This document shows positions 16,319-24,585 of a stretch of 64,000 nt of DNA, one piece after another. The position numbers were made by a program, and so were the translations under genes. The notes beneath the pieces were generated by a model. That model saw only the letters and a list, made by a program, of their open reading frames with translations. It was not told where the DNA came from and did not search any database. The stretch comes from Streptococcus downei MFe28 (lineage in GTDB: Bacteria; Bacillota; Bacilli; Lactobacillales; Streptococcaceae): the NCBI RefSeq assembly GCF_900459175.1, contig NZ_UHFA01000002.1:1116001-1180000 (forward strand), given 5' to 3'. The first letter of the stretch is position 1. Each line of letters opens with the position of its first letter.

Positions 16319-17500
16319 ATGAAACTTTTACATACTGCTGACTGGCACATCGGTCGTCAGCTTAATTCTAATGGCATCAGCCTCTTGGATGACCAGACTT
16401 ATGTTTTGGAGCAAATCATCGACTTGGCCAAGAAGGAAGCCGTCGATGGGGTCATTATCGCTGGTGACCTCTATGATCGAGGGTTACCGCCTGTTGAGGC
16501 TGTCAGCCTCTTCAACCAGACCCTCAACCGTCTGCTCTTTGAGGCGGGAATTCCTGTCTACGCTATTACGGGAAACCACGATTCGGCCAAGCGCTTGGAG
16601 TTTGGTCAGGAATTTTTCAGGCGCCAGGGCTTTCATTTAGTTTCAAGGCTGGCAGATAGTTTTCAACCTATCGAGCTGGAGGGGTTGCAGATTTTTCTTC
16701 TTCCTTTTATTGACCCCATTGATGCTAGGGTTTACTATCAGGATAGCGATCTTTCGACCATGGATGGGGTGATGCGACGGATTATCGCCGATATGAAAGA
16801 GCAGTTTAATCCCGCTAAAAAACAGATTCTAGTCACCCATTTTGCAGTTAGTAAGGGGGCGGACGATAGTGATTTGCGCCAGAAGATGCTGTCGGAAACG
16901 ACTCGGATGGTTGGCGGTTTGACAACTCTGACTAGTGATCTCTTCGCGGATTTTGCTTACGTGGCCCTAGGCCATATTCACACCCGCTATGCTTCACCGA
17001 CCGAGACGGTTGCCTATAGTGGCAGTCCCTTGATTTTCAACAAGGATGAAGCCAAGCGCAAGGACGTTAAGGGGGTCTACCTGCTGGACATTTCGGATGG
17101 GGCCATCCAAAAGACCTTCCATCCCCTCAAGCCCTACAAGGACTTTTACGTTTTGGAGGCTCCCTATCAGGAGCTTTTGCAGCAGGTTTTTTATGACAAA
17201 TACCCAAGGAAAAAAGCGCGTTTTGCCTTTGATATTCTAGTGGAGGAGCGAAAGGATTTGGAGGGCATCAATGTTCGATTCCAATTGGAGGAAATCTATG
17301 GACAAGAAATCATTGATTTGCGAATTAAGGAAACCAAGGCCAAGCCGAAGATGAAACGAGCTAGCTTTAATTCTAGTCAGTCGCAACTAGCCGAGGACCA
17401 GTTGATTGCAGACTTCTTTTCAGAGATGACAGGAGGAGACCAGTTGACGGCCTATCAAAAATCTCTGGTCGAGGAACTATTAGGAAAGGGGGAAGCCTGA
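16319..17500 (+). CDS. sbcD: Nuclease SbcCD subunit D (Mre11-like)
   Basis: 393 residues with all the phosphodiesterase motifs of Mre11/SbcD: HTADWHIG (residues 5-12), AGDLYDRG, ITGNHDSAKR, VTHFAVSKG and ALGHIHTRY. These hold the two Mn ions. A capping region and the C-terminal contact region follow. With SbcC it opens hairpins and trims blocked or palindromic DNA ends. The stop codon overlaps the start of sbcC by one base (TGATG), so the two are translationally coupled. Start chosen by GGAG spacing and the conserved MKLLHTADWH opening. Confidence 0.95.
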   Translation: MKLLHTADWHIGRQLNSNGISLLDDQTYVLEQIIDLAKKEAVDGVIIAGDLYDRGLPPVEAVSLFNQTLNRLLFEAGIPVYAITGNHDSAKRLEFGQEFFRRQGFHLVSRLADSFQPIELEGLQIFLLPFIDPIDARVYYQDSDLSTMDGVMRRIIADMKEQFNPAKKQILVTHFAVSKGADDSDLRQKMLSETTRMVGGLTTLTSDLFADFAYVALGHIHTRYASPTETVAYSGSPLIFNKDEAKRKDVKGVYLLDISDGAIQKTFHPLKPYKDFYVLEAPYQELLQQVFYDKYPRKKARFAFDILVEERKDLEGINVRFQLEEIYGQEIIDLRIKETKAKPKMKRASFNSSQSQLAEDQLIADFFSEMTGGDQLTAYQKSLVEELLGKGEA

Positions 17501-20500
17501 TGAGACCCATTCGGATTGAAATGACCAATTTTGGCCCCTACCGTCAGGAGATCTTAGATTTTTCTAGGCTTGATGAGTCTAACCTTTTTCTAATTAGTGG
17601 CCGAACGGGAGCAGGTAAGTCCAGTATTTTTGATGCTATGACCTACGCCCTCTACGACAAGACTTCCAGCGACCGACCTGTTAATGAGTTGCGCTCAACC
17701 TTTGCTAGCCTCAAGGATCCTAGAACTAGGGTAGTTTTCTATTTTGAACACCACAACCAGCTCTACCGCTTGGAGCGAGAATTGGATTTGAAACCCCGAA
17801 AGGGTCTGGATCGGGGCAAGGGAATTGGGACCAGCAAGGCCAGCCTGTCCGTTGTTGATAAGGTTGACGGGATAGAGCTGGATAAATTAGCTGGCAAGCC
17901 CAAGGAGACCAACCAGGCCGTTGTTGATCTTCTGGGTCTGACTAGTGAGCAGTTTAAACAGATTATTTTGTTGCCACAATACCAGTTCAGCCAGTTTCTC
18001 AAGTCGCCGACCAGTGAGAAAATTCCAATTCTGCGACAGATTTTTGGCACCCAGGTCTTTGCTAAATTTGAGGATGATTTGGCTCAGAAATGGTCCCAAG
18101 CTAGGCAGGAGCAAAGCCAATTACAAGCGAAATTGGATGGCCACTTCACTAGTCAAATTTGGACAGAGGAAGAAAGAGAGGCCTTTACTGAGGCAACGAG
18201 TGACCAGCGACTGGCATTGGCCCAAGAAAGACACCAGTATTATCAAGATGCTTTAGCCAAAGCCAAGCAGGAAAAGACTGAGGCTGAAAAAGCGACCAGA
18301 CAAGCAGACCAAGCCTACCAGACAGCCCAAAAGCTGGATGGTCAGTTTCAGGAGCGCCAGGCCCAGGAGGCCCGTTATCAAACCGAAATTTTGGAACAGG
18401 CTGAAGCTTACCAGCAAAAGCAAGAAAAACTGGCCCAATTAGATTTTGCGAACAGCCTGGCCGATTTGGTCAAGGAAGAGCTGGCCAAGCAAGCGGCTGT
18501 AGGGGACCTAGAAAAAAGGATAGCCGACTTGCAGGATGACTTGGCTGAGCGTCAAGAAAAGCAGGCACCACTTGAAAAGCGACTGAGTCACTTGCAGGCT
18601 CAAGAAAGTCAGCAGGAAAAGGCTCAGGAAGACATTGAAAATCTGACCCTGTCCCTAAATAGTGCTCAAACCCTCGCTAAGGTCCAGGCTGATTTAAAAA
18701 CAACTAAGGCCAGCCTGGAAAAATTAGCCAGAGACCAAGCAGGCTTGTCTGAGCGGGAGCAGGAAGTCAAGCAGGCTCGGACTCAGATTGAAGCTGATCT
18801 GGTTTCTGACCGGGAATTATTAGATTTGAAAAAACTTCTCCAGAAAGTTCAAGACCTAGTTGATAGTGACCTGACAAAAGGTTTGCAAAAATTGGTGGAC
18901 CTGCAGGCAGACAGGCAAGAGCTTTCTGACCAAAGGGAGGCCAGCCTTGAGCATTTAGCAGGACTTGAAGCAGACCTAGCTGACCTCCAGGCTCGGCTGA
19001 AGGAAATCAAGCGGGACCAGCTCAAATTGATGGTGGCCAAGCTCCAAGCCGAATTAGAAGAAGGTAGTCCCTGCCCTGTCTGTGGCTCCTTGGATCATCC
19101 AGGAAGCAAGGCTGAGCTGGTTGATGAAAGTGCTCTGGTCAACCTCTCCCAGGAAGTAGAGGAATTAGAGACCAAACTTGCTAGCCAGCAGGAAGCCTTC
19201 CAAACCCAGCAAGTTGAGGTTAGCCAAATAGCTAGTCAATTAGCTGACAAGGAAAAGGCTAGCCAAGAGCAAAGAGAGCTCCTAGAAACCGATTACCAGA
19301 GCCTACAGGATGTGACCGCCACCTACTTGAGTGGCTTCATCTGGGAAAAATCTTATTCGCATCAAATCGGTCAGGGCGTAAAGGAAAAGCTGGCTCACGT
19401 CTATCAAGAGCGTTTTGACCAAAGAAGTCAGCAGGACCAAAAGCTGGAAGAACTGTCCCATGACTTGGCCAAATTAGAGCAGGACCAGCAAAATGGCCAA
19501 GAGAAGATGGCTAGTTTATCAGGTCAATTTAAAACACTGGAACAGAGTCAAGGCCAGATTCTTGAGGCCAATCCAATCCTCGAGGAGCCAGCCTATTATG
19601 AGAGGGAGATAGCCCAATGCAAGGCTTCCTATCAGGCCTTCCGTCAGGAGTTTGAAAGTTGTCAGAAGCAAGTGGCAGCTGGCAAGGAAGTCTTGTCTAG
19701 TCTTCAAGGTCGCTTAGCCAGTCAGACTGAAAGCTTGCAGGCCAATCAGTCAGACTTGGAAATTTTGAGCGGGAAACTTAAAGCCAGTCTGGCTGCCCCT
19801 GAAGCTCTGACCCATGAGCGCTCTGAACTTGATGACTGGTTGGCTGACTTAGCGACTGGTCAAGCAGTAGCGCTACAAACCTGGCTAACCAAGTATCAGC
19901 AAAATAAGGAGTTTCTGGACTCCAGTTTAGCTGAGCTTAACCAAGTCTTGCTTGGGCAAGAAGAGCCAGACCTGATGGCTCTGACCCAGCAAAAGGAAGA
20001 AGCAGACTTGGCCCTGACCCAGGCCTCCAATCAAGAGGCCCTGGCACAGCGTCAGCTCCATCAGGTTAGCCAGCTGGTAGCTAAAATTGAGGAGCTTCTG
20101 ACTGAGGCTGGTCACCATTTGGAAGAATTTAGCCAGCTGACCCAGCTCAAAAACATTATTAGCGGAACGGAGACCGGCCGTCAGCGTCTCAAGCTGGAGA
20201 CCTATGTCATTCAGGCCTACCTGGAAGAGATTCTGACCTATGCCAATGACCACTATATCGGTCTTCTCAGCAACCAGCAGTTTGAATTTTTAATTGGCAA
20301 AGAAGGGGCTGGTAACAGCCAGTCGGGTCTGGAAATTAACATTTACGACAGGGCCAACAATAAAGAATTGCCCGCCTCCTCCCTATCAGGCGGTGAGACC
20401 TTTATTGCCTCCCTAGCTATTGCCCTCTCCTTATCGGAAGTTGTGCAAAATACTAGTAATGGGGCCCTAGTGGAAACCCTCCTTATTGATGAAGGTTTCG

Positions 20501-20703
20501 GTTCCTTGGACGAGGAGACCCTGGACAAGGCCATCACTGTTCTGGAGCAGATTGGTCAAAATCGCCTGGTCGGTGTCATCAGCCACGTCAAGGAAATGAA
20601 AGAGACCATTCAGCAGCAGGTCCTGATTGAAAAGAGGAGCGATGGTTCCAGCCGGATAGAGATGAAGGTGGATGAGATAGAGGTGGAGTCGGATGCTAGC
20701 TAG
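17500..20703 (+). CDS. sbcC: Nuclease SbcCD subunit C (Rad50-like ATPase)
   Basis: 1067 residues. Walker A is GRTGAGKSS (about residues 34-42). The two head halves are separated by a very long Gln/Glu/Leu-rich coiled coil whose middle carries the zinc-hook CPVC (Cys525 and Cys528). The C-terminal half has the signature LSGGETFIASLA and Walker B LLIDEGFGSLDEE. Two molecules join through the hook, and the heads gate the SbcD nuclease. Length and order match the family; nothing is missing. Confidence 0.95.
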   Translation: MRPIRIEMTNFGPYRQEILDFSRLDESNLFLISGRTGAGKSSIFDAMTYALYDKTSSDRPVNELRSTFASLKDPRTRVVFYFEHHNQLYRLERELDLKPRKGLDRGKGIGTSKASLSVVDKVDGIELDKLAGKPKETNQAVVDLLGLTSEQFKQIILLPQYQFSQFLKSPTSEKIPILRQIFGTQVFAKFEDDLAQKWSQARQEQSQLQAKLDGHFTSQIWTEEEREAFTEATSDQRLALAQERHQYYQDALAKAKQEKTEAEKATRQADQAYQTAQKLDGQFQERQAQEARYQTEILEQAEAYQQKQEKLAQLDFANSLADLVKEELAKQAAVGDLEKRIADLQDDLAERQEKQAPLEKRLSHLQAQESQQEKAQEDIENLTLSLNSAQTLAKVQADLKTTKASLEKLARDQAGLSEREQEVKQARTQIEADLVSDRELLDLKKLLQKVQDLVDSDLTKGLQKLVDLQADRQELSDQREASLEHLAGLEADLADLQARLKEIKRDQLKLMVAKLQAELEEGSPCPVCGSLDHPGSKAELVDESALVNLSQEVEELETKLASQQEAFQTQQVEVSQIASQLADKEKASQEQRELLETDYQSLQDVTATYLSGFIWEKSYSHQIGQGVKEKLAHVYQERFDQRSQQDQKLEELSHDLAKLEQDQQNGQEKMASLSGQFKTLEQSQGQILEANPILEEPAYYEREIAQCKASYQAFRQEFESCQKQVAAGKEVLSSLQGRLASQTESLQANQSDLEILSGKLKASLAAPEALTHERSELDDWLADLATGQAVALQTWLTKYQQNKEFLDSSLAELNQVLLGQEEPDLMALTQQKEEADLALTQASNQEALAQRQLHQVSQLVAKIEELLTEAGHHLEEFSQLTQLKNIISGTETGRQRLKLETYVIQAYLEEILTYANDHYIGLLSNQQFEFLIGKEGAGNSQSGLEINIYDRANNKELPASSLSGGETFIASLAIALSLSEVVQNTSNGALVETLLIDEGFGSLDEETLDKAITVLEQIGQNRLVGVISHVKEMKETIQQQVLIEKRSDGSSRIEMKVDEIEVESDAS

Positions 20704-20776
20704 ACCTGACCCTTGGCTTACTTTGGAGCCTAGCTAAAAGATTTTGCCACTTTGTCAAATTTTCTGAAAATTTATC

Positions 20777-20804
20777 TTGACAGCCCTTGCAAAACGGGTA
20801 TAAT
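20777..20804 (+). promoter_or_regulatory. Promoter of the T-box/trpXYZ transcript
   Basis: TTGACA (20777-20782), a 16-base spacer, and TATAAT (20799-20804): a near-consensus vegetative promoter. Transcription should start about 20811, just upstream of the T-box stem I. Confidence 0.85.
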
Positions 20805-20810
20805 ATTACT

Positions 20811-21089
20811 AAACAGAAAAGTAAGTGGCTCGGACTTTCAGGGAGCTTGTGGTTATTGGAAACAAGCAGTCGGGGCTTTCTGAAATTGGGCTGTTTGAAG
20901 GACTTGCCACTTGAGTTGACCAGTCAAGAATTGAGGATAAGCAATAGTCCTCGGGTTTAGCACACCGTATCCTGCTAATCGTTGTTAGACGATCTAGAGA
21001 TGAAAAGACGGTTGTCTTAGTCTTTTCAAATGAGGTGGCACCGCGTGGACTACGCCCTCACATTCCTTTGGGAATGTGGGGGCTTTTTT
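20811..21089 (+). promoter_or_regulatory. T-box leader, probably tryptophan-specific
   Basis: Stem I is closed by AAGTGGC (about 20823) with GCCACTT (about 20905). The conserved AGGTGGCACCGCGT T-box lies at 21033-21046. The terminator GCCCTCACATTCC/GGAATGTGGGGGC plus TTTTTT occupies 21054-21089. A TGG at 20887-20889 on the 3' side of stem I is a candidate specifier codon for tRNA-Trp, which fits the downstream TrpXYZ-like transporter. Uncharged tRNA would stabilise the antiterminator and switch the transporter on. The specifier placement is by eye. Confidence 0.9.
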
Positions 21090-21336
21090 CTGCTAACCTC
21101 AGAGCCTTGGCTGGGTTTAATCAGTGTTTTCACTTGCTGATTATCAATAGAATAGGTTGGCAAGTCTTGACAGAAGGAGAGAGACGAAAGCTAGGACGAG
21201 TTTTCCCCTATTTCTGAAAGGGGGCTCAAGAGCTTCTTACTCTTGGTGGTCCAGCCAATTTCTGGGCTTGCGGTCAGGTCACTTGTCTTCACCAGCTTAC
21301 TTTTTGTTTTCTACTTTAATCTCGAGGAGGTTTCCT

Positions 21337-22341
21337 ATGAAAAACAAGCGTTTGTGGGCAGTTTTGTCCCTCTTAATTATCTTCACCCTGGCCTGTGTGG
21401 GTCATGACCAATGGCATTTGGGACAAAAAAGCCAAGGCAATCGCACGGTCAAGGTCGGGGTGCTCCAATATGTGACCCACGAAGCCTTGGATGAAATCTA
21501 TGCTGGCATCAAGGATGAATTGGCTAAGGAAGGCTATTCTGGTGACCGAGTGAAGATTCAATTTCTCAATGCCGAAGGCGACCAATCCAAGATTGCGACC
21601 ATGAGTAAGCAATTGGCTGATGGCCACAATGATGTTCTGATTGGAATTGCAACGCCAGCAGCTCAGGGTCTGGCCAATGCCAGCAAGGATACCCCAGTAG
21701 TTATGGGTGCTATCAGTGACCCAATTGGTGCCAAGCTGGTCACCAATCTCAAGCATCCGACTGGTAATGTTACAGGTACCTCCAATCAGGTGCCCATCGC
21801 TGATGCTGTGAAATTAATTCAGACCGTCACACCGCAGACCAAGACCGTTGGCATTCTCTACGCCAGCAGTGAGGATAATTCGGTTTCCCAGGTCAAGAAT
21901 TTCAGTAAGGCGGCTCAAAAAGCAGGCCTCAAGGTTAAGACTTATGCCGTCCCATCGACCAATGAGATTACCACGACCATGAATGTCATCAGTAAGGAAG
22001 TGGATGCCCTCTGGATTCCTCAGGACAATACCATCGCTTCGGCCTTTACGACCGTCGTTTCCATTGCTAATAGTAATAAGTTACCTATTTATCCAAGTGT
22101 CGATACCATGCTCAAGGAAGGTGGCCTGGCTTCGGTTTATCAAAGTCAGCATCAATTAGGTGTGGAGACCGGTAAGATTGCCGTGCAAATTCTTAAGGGC
22201 AAAAAGGTAGCCGACATTCCGGTCAAGGTTGTCGATACTGGCAGTCCAGCTGTCAACCTCAAGGTGGCTCAACAATTAGGCGTGACGATTCCAGATTCGG
22301 TCCTCAAGGATGCTAAGAAATCTGGATTGGTGATTAAATAA
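21337..22341 (+). CDS. trpX: TrpX-like ABC transporter substrate-binding protein
   Basis: 334 residues from the ATG at 21337, behind GAGGAGG; upstream in-frame starts lie inside the leader and lack homology. An N-terminal hydrophobic segment (residues 8-22) ends in TLAC, a poor lipobox, so the protein is either a lipoprotein or membrane-anchored. The mature part has the ABC_sub_bind fold: VKVGVLQYVTHEALDEIY, GIATPAAQGLAN, MGAISDPIGAKLV, SVDTMLKEGGLASV. Family members bind tryptophan or related aromatics in streptococci. It is the first gene after the T-box leader, though 247 bases separate the terminator from the ATG. Confidence 0.85.
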   Translation: MKNKRLWAVLSLLIIFTLACVGHDQWHLGQKSQGNRTVKVGVLQYVTHEALDEIYAGIKDELAKEGYSGDRVKIQFLNAEGDQSKIATMSKQLADGHNDVLIGIATPAAQGLANASKDTPVVMGAISDPIGAKLVTNLKHPTGNVTGTSNQVPIADAVKLIQTVTPQTKTVGILYASSEDNSVSQVKNFSKAAQKAGLKVKTYAVPSTNEITTTMNVISKEVDALWIPQDNTIASAFTTVVSIANSNKLPIYPSVDTMLKEGGLASVYQSQHQLGVETGKIAVQILKGKKVADIPVKVVDTGSPAVNLKVAQQLGVTIPDSVLKDAKKSGLVIK

Positions 22342-22435
22342 AGATGCAAAGGGTGTTAAAAAAGCCGTATGAAAATAGGGAAGGGACAGAAAATCAGGAT
22401 TTTCTAGGATATTCATCTTTTTCACTAGGCTTTTA

Positions 22436-22620
22436 GCCCGTGCTCAATTAACAAGATACCACGGACAAAGTCACTCTATGATTTTTTTCTTAGAGTGACT
22501 ACGAAAACTTCTATTGAAGTTTTCTATGTTCCTGACTAACTCCGCTAAAGCAATGTCATCGATTGCTTTAGCTTCGTGTCGCCACCGAACTTAGGTGTTC
22601 TCTAGGTTACTAGTATCGAC
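22436..22620. repeat. Composite stem-loop repeat module between trpX and trpY
   Basis: The 317-base trpX-trpY gap holds three consecutive stem-loops: AGTCACTCT/AGAGTGACT (about 22474-22501), GAAAACTTC/GAAGTTTTC (22503-22524) and AAAGCAAT/ATTGCTTT (22546-22568). The first two, with the word CACGGACAAAG in front and CCTGACTAA behind, recur in inverse orientation inside copy D near 39520-39598. The terminal ATACTC ends of the family are not present here, so this is a module without its frame. Confidence 0.75.
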
Positions 22621-22658
22621 CGACCAATATAAACGTCGCAATGACAAGGAGAAAATAT

Positions 22659-23522
22659 ATGGTTTCAACAATTTCACAAGGCCTCTTGTGGGCTGTTCTG
22701 GGGATTGGGATTTACCTGACCTTTAGGATTCTTGATTTCCCCGATATGACAACAGAAGGGAGCTTCCCTTTGGGGGGAGCGGTAGCGGTTACCCTGATAA
22801 CTCAGGGAATTAATCCCTTCCTAGCTACTTTAGCAGCGGTGGGAGCTGGCTGTCTGGCTGGGTTCGCAACGGGTCTCCTCTATACTAGGGGCAAGATTCC
22901 GACGATTTTGGCGGGGATTCTGGTCATGACCTCCTGTAACTCAATTATGCTTATGGTTATGGGGCGCTCAAATCTGGGGCTCCTCAATCGTAAGCTTCTC
23001 CAGGATTTCCTACCCTTTAGCAAGGAGCTAAATCTTCTCATTTTAGGGACGATGGTAGTTATTTTGGTCATTCTCTTGATTATCTTCTTTCTCAATACCC
23101 GTCTGGGTCAGGCCTATATTGCCACAGGGGACAATCGGGAAATGGCTCGGAGCTTCGGCATTAACACGGATAATATGGAGTTGATGGGGCTGGTCGTTTC
23201 CAATGGCATTATCGCCCTATCTGGTGCCCTGGTCAGCCAGCAGGATGGCTACGCCGATGTCTCCAAGGGAATTGGGGTCATTGTCATCGGCCTGGCCAGC
23301 ATCATCATCGGTGAGGTCATGTTTGCCAATTTGACCATGTTGGAGCGTTTTATCGCTATCATGATTGGCTCGGTCCTCTATCAAATTCTGATTTGGGCAG
23401 TGGTGGCTCTTGGTTTCAACACCAACTACCTCAAGCTCTTTAGTGCGCTGATTTTGGCCATCTTCCTAATTGTGCCAAGGTTCAAGGAAAAATTCTTCAA
23501 GGGGGTTAGGTTATCACGATGA
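22659..23522 (+). CDS. trpY: TrpY-like ABC transporter permease
   Basis: 287 residues from the ATG at 22659, which has AAGGAG 9 bases upstream; a start at 22641 would cover that ribosome-binding site. About eight membrane helices. GIYLTFRILDFPDMTTEGSFPLGGAV is typical of the LivH-like permease family that partners ABC_sub_bind proteins, and the EAA-like loop is around IATGDNREMARSFGINTDNM. It forms the membrane channel for the TrpX ligand. The stop overlaps the start of trpZ by four bases (ATGA). Confidence 0.87.
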   Translation: MVSTISQGLLWAVLGIGIYLTFRILDFPDMTTEGSFPLGGAVAVTLITQGINPFLATLAAVGAGCLAGFATGLLYTRGKIPTILAGILVMTSCNSIMLMVMGRSNLGLLNRKLLQDFLPFSKELNLLILGTMVVILVILLIIFFLNTRLGQAYIATGDNREMARSFGINTDNMELMGLVVSNGIIALSGALVSQQDGYADVSKGIGVIVIGLASIIIGEVMFANLTMLERFIAIMIGSVLYQILIWAVVALGFNTNYLKLFSALILAIFLIVPRFKEKFFKGVRLSR

Positions 23523-24277
23523 CAAAAATTGTAGAATTAAAAGATGCCACCGTCACCGTCAGCAATGGTTACGATGCTGACAAGACCATATTGGATGCGG
23601 TCAATCTGGACATTTACGAGCACGATTTCATCACCATCCTTGGCGGTAATGGGGCTGGGAAATCCACCCTCTTTAATGTGATTGCGGGAACCCTCATGCT
23701 GACCTCAGGTTTCATCCATATCTTAGGCGAGGATGTGACCCACCTTCCTGCTCAAAAACGGGCCAAATATCTGGCTCGGGTTTTTCAAGACCCTAAAATG
23801 GGTACGGCTCCGCGGATGACTGTGGCTGAGAATCTTCTCATTGCCAAGTACCGTGGCGAAAGTCGGGGTCTGGTTCCGCGCAAGATTCATGACTTCCGAG
23901 ATGATTTCCAGAAGCTGATTGCTCAGATTGGTAATGGTTTGGATAAGCATCTAGATACCCCAACAGGCTTTCTCTCAGGTGGGCAACGCCAGGCCCTCAG
24001 CCTCCTGATGGCTACTGTCAAACGGCCTGATTTGCTCCTCTTGGACGAGCACACTGCAGCCCTGGACCCCAAGACCAGCCAGTCCTTGATGGCGCTGACC
24101 GACAAAATCATGGAGCGGGACCGCTTGACTGGGCTCATGATTACCCACCATATGGAGGATGCGCTCAAGTATGGCAATCGTCTGATTGTCATGAAGGACG
24201 GCCAAATCATCCAAGATTTGGACCAAGAGGCTAAGAGCCAAATGGCCCTCAGCGACTACTATGCCTTTTTTGAATAG
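23519..24277 (+). CDS. trpZ: TrpZ-like ABC transporter ATPase
   Basis: 252 residues. Walker A GGNGAGKSTLF (residues 41-51), Q-loop RVFQDPKMG, signature LSGGQRQALSL, Walker B LLLLDEHTAALDP and the switch His in MITHHMEDAL are all present. It powers uptake of the TrpX-bound ligand at the inner face of the membrane. Last gene of the T-box-controlled operon; the next 30 bases lead into repeat copy C, and no strong terminator is seen. Confidence 0.92.
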   Translation: MTKIVELKDATVTVSNGYDADKTILDAVNLDIYEHDFITILGGNGAGKSTLFNVIAGTLMLTSGFIHILGEDVTHLPAQKRAKYLARVFQDPKMGTAPRMTVAENLLIAKYRGESRGLVPRKIHDFRDDFQKLIAQIGNGLDKHLDTPTGFLSGGQRQALSLLMATVKRPDLLLLDEHTAALDPKTSQSLMALTDKIMERDRLTGLMITHHMEDALKYGNRLIVMKDGQIIQDLDQEAKSQMALSDYYAFFE

Positions 24278-24307
24278 ATAGAAGCCAGCTCGGAGAACGG
24301 GCTGGTT

Positions 24308-24410
24308 ATACTCTTCAAAAATCAAAACTATCCATCGTTAACTCACCTTGCCGTACCCAAGTACTGCCTGCAGTTCGTTGCCTTGGCTATTTTTGATTTT
24401 TATTGAGTAT
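24308..24410. repeat. Intergenic modular hairpin repeat, copy C (minimal form)
   Basis: A 103-bp copy: ATACTCTTCAAAAATCAAAA at the left and TTTTTGATTTTTATTGAGTAT at the right, enclosing only CTATCCATCGTTAACTCACC, TTGCCGTACCC and CTGCCTGCAGTTCGTTGCC. It shows the family frame without the added hairpin modules. Nearly identical to copy E. It follows trpZ within 31 bases. Confidence 0.9.
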
Positions 24411-24547
24411 TAGGGAGTGTTAATTGGAAGGCCGGCTCTGGGACAAGGCGAACTTGACTCATAACTTTGATTTGTCTTGCGAACTTGAATATAGAATTGT
24501 AGAGGCAGAGCCTGTGCTCAAGCCTCTTTTTATGTTACTCACTATGT

Positions 24548-24553
24548 TATAAT
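24548..24553 (+). promoter_or_regulatory. Extended -10 box of the rexBA promoter
   Basis: TGTTATAAT (box 24548-24553) lies 32 bases before the rexB ATG. Upstream, GAGGC-AGAGCCTGTGCTCAA-GCCTC (about 24501-24526) with TTTTTA could serve as a terminator for the preceding transcript. Confidence 0.75.
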
Positions 24554-24585
24554 AATAACTAGTAAATCCTTTTTTGGAGGAAGGT

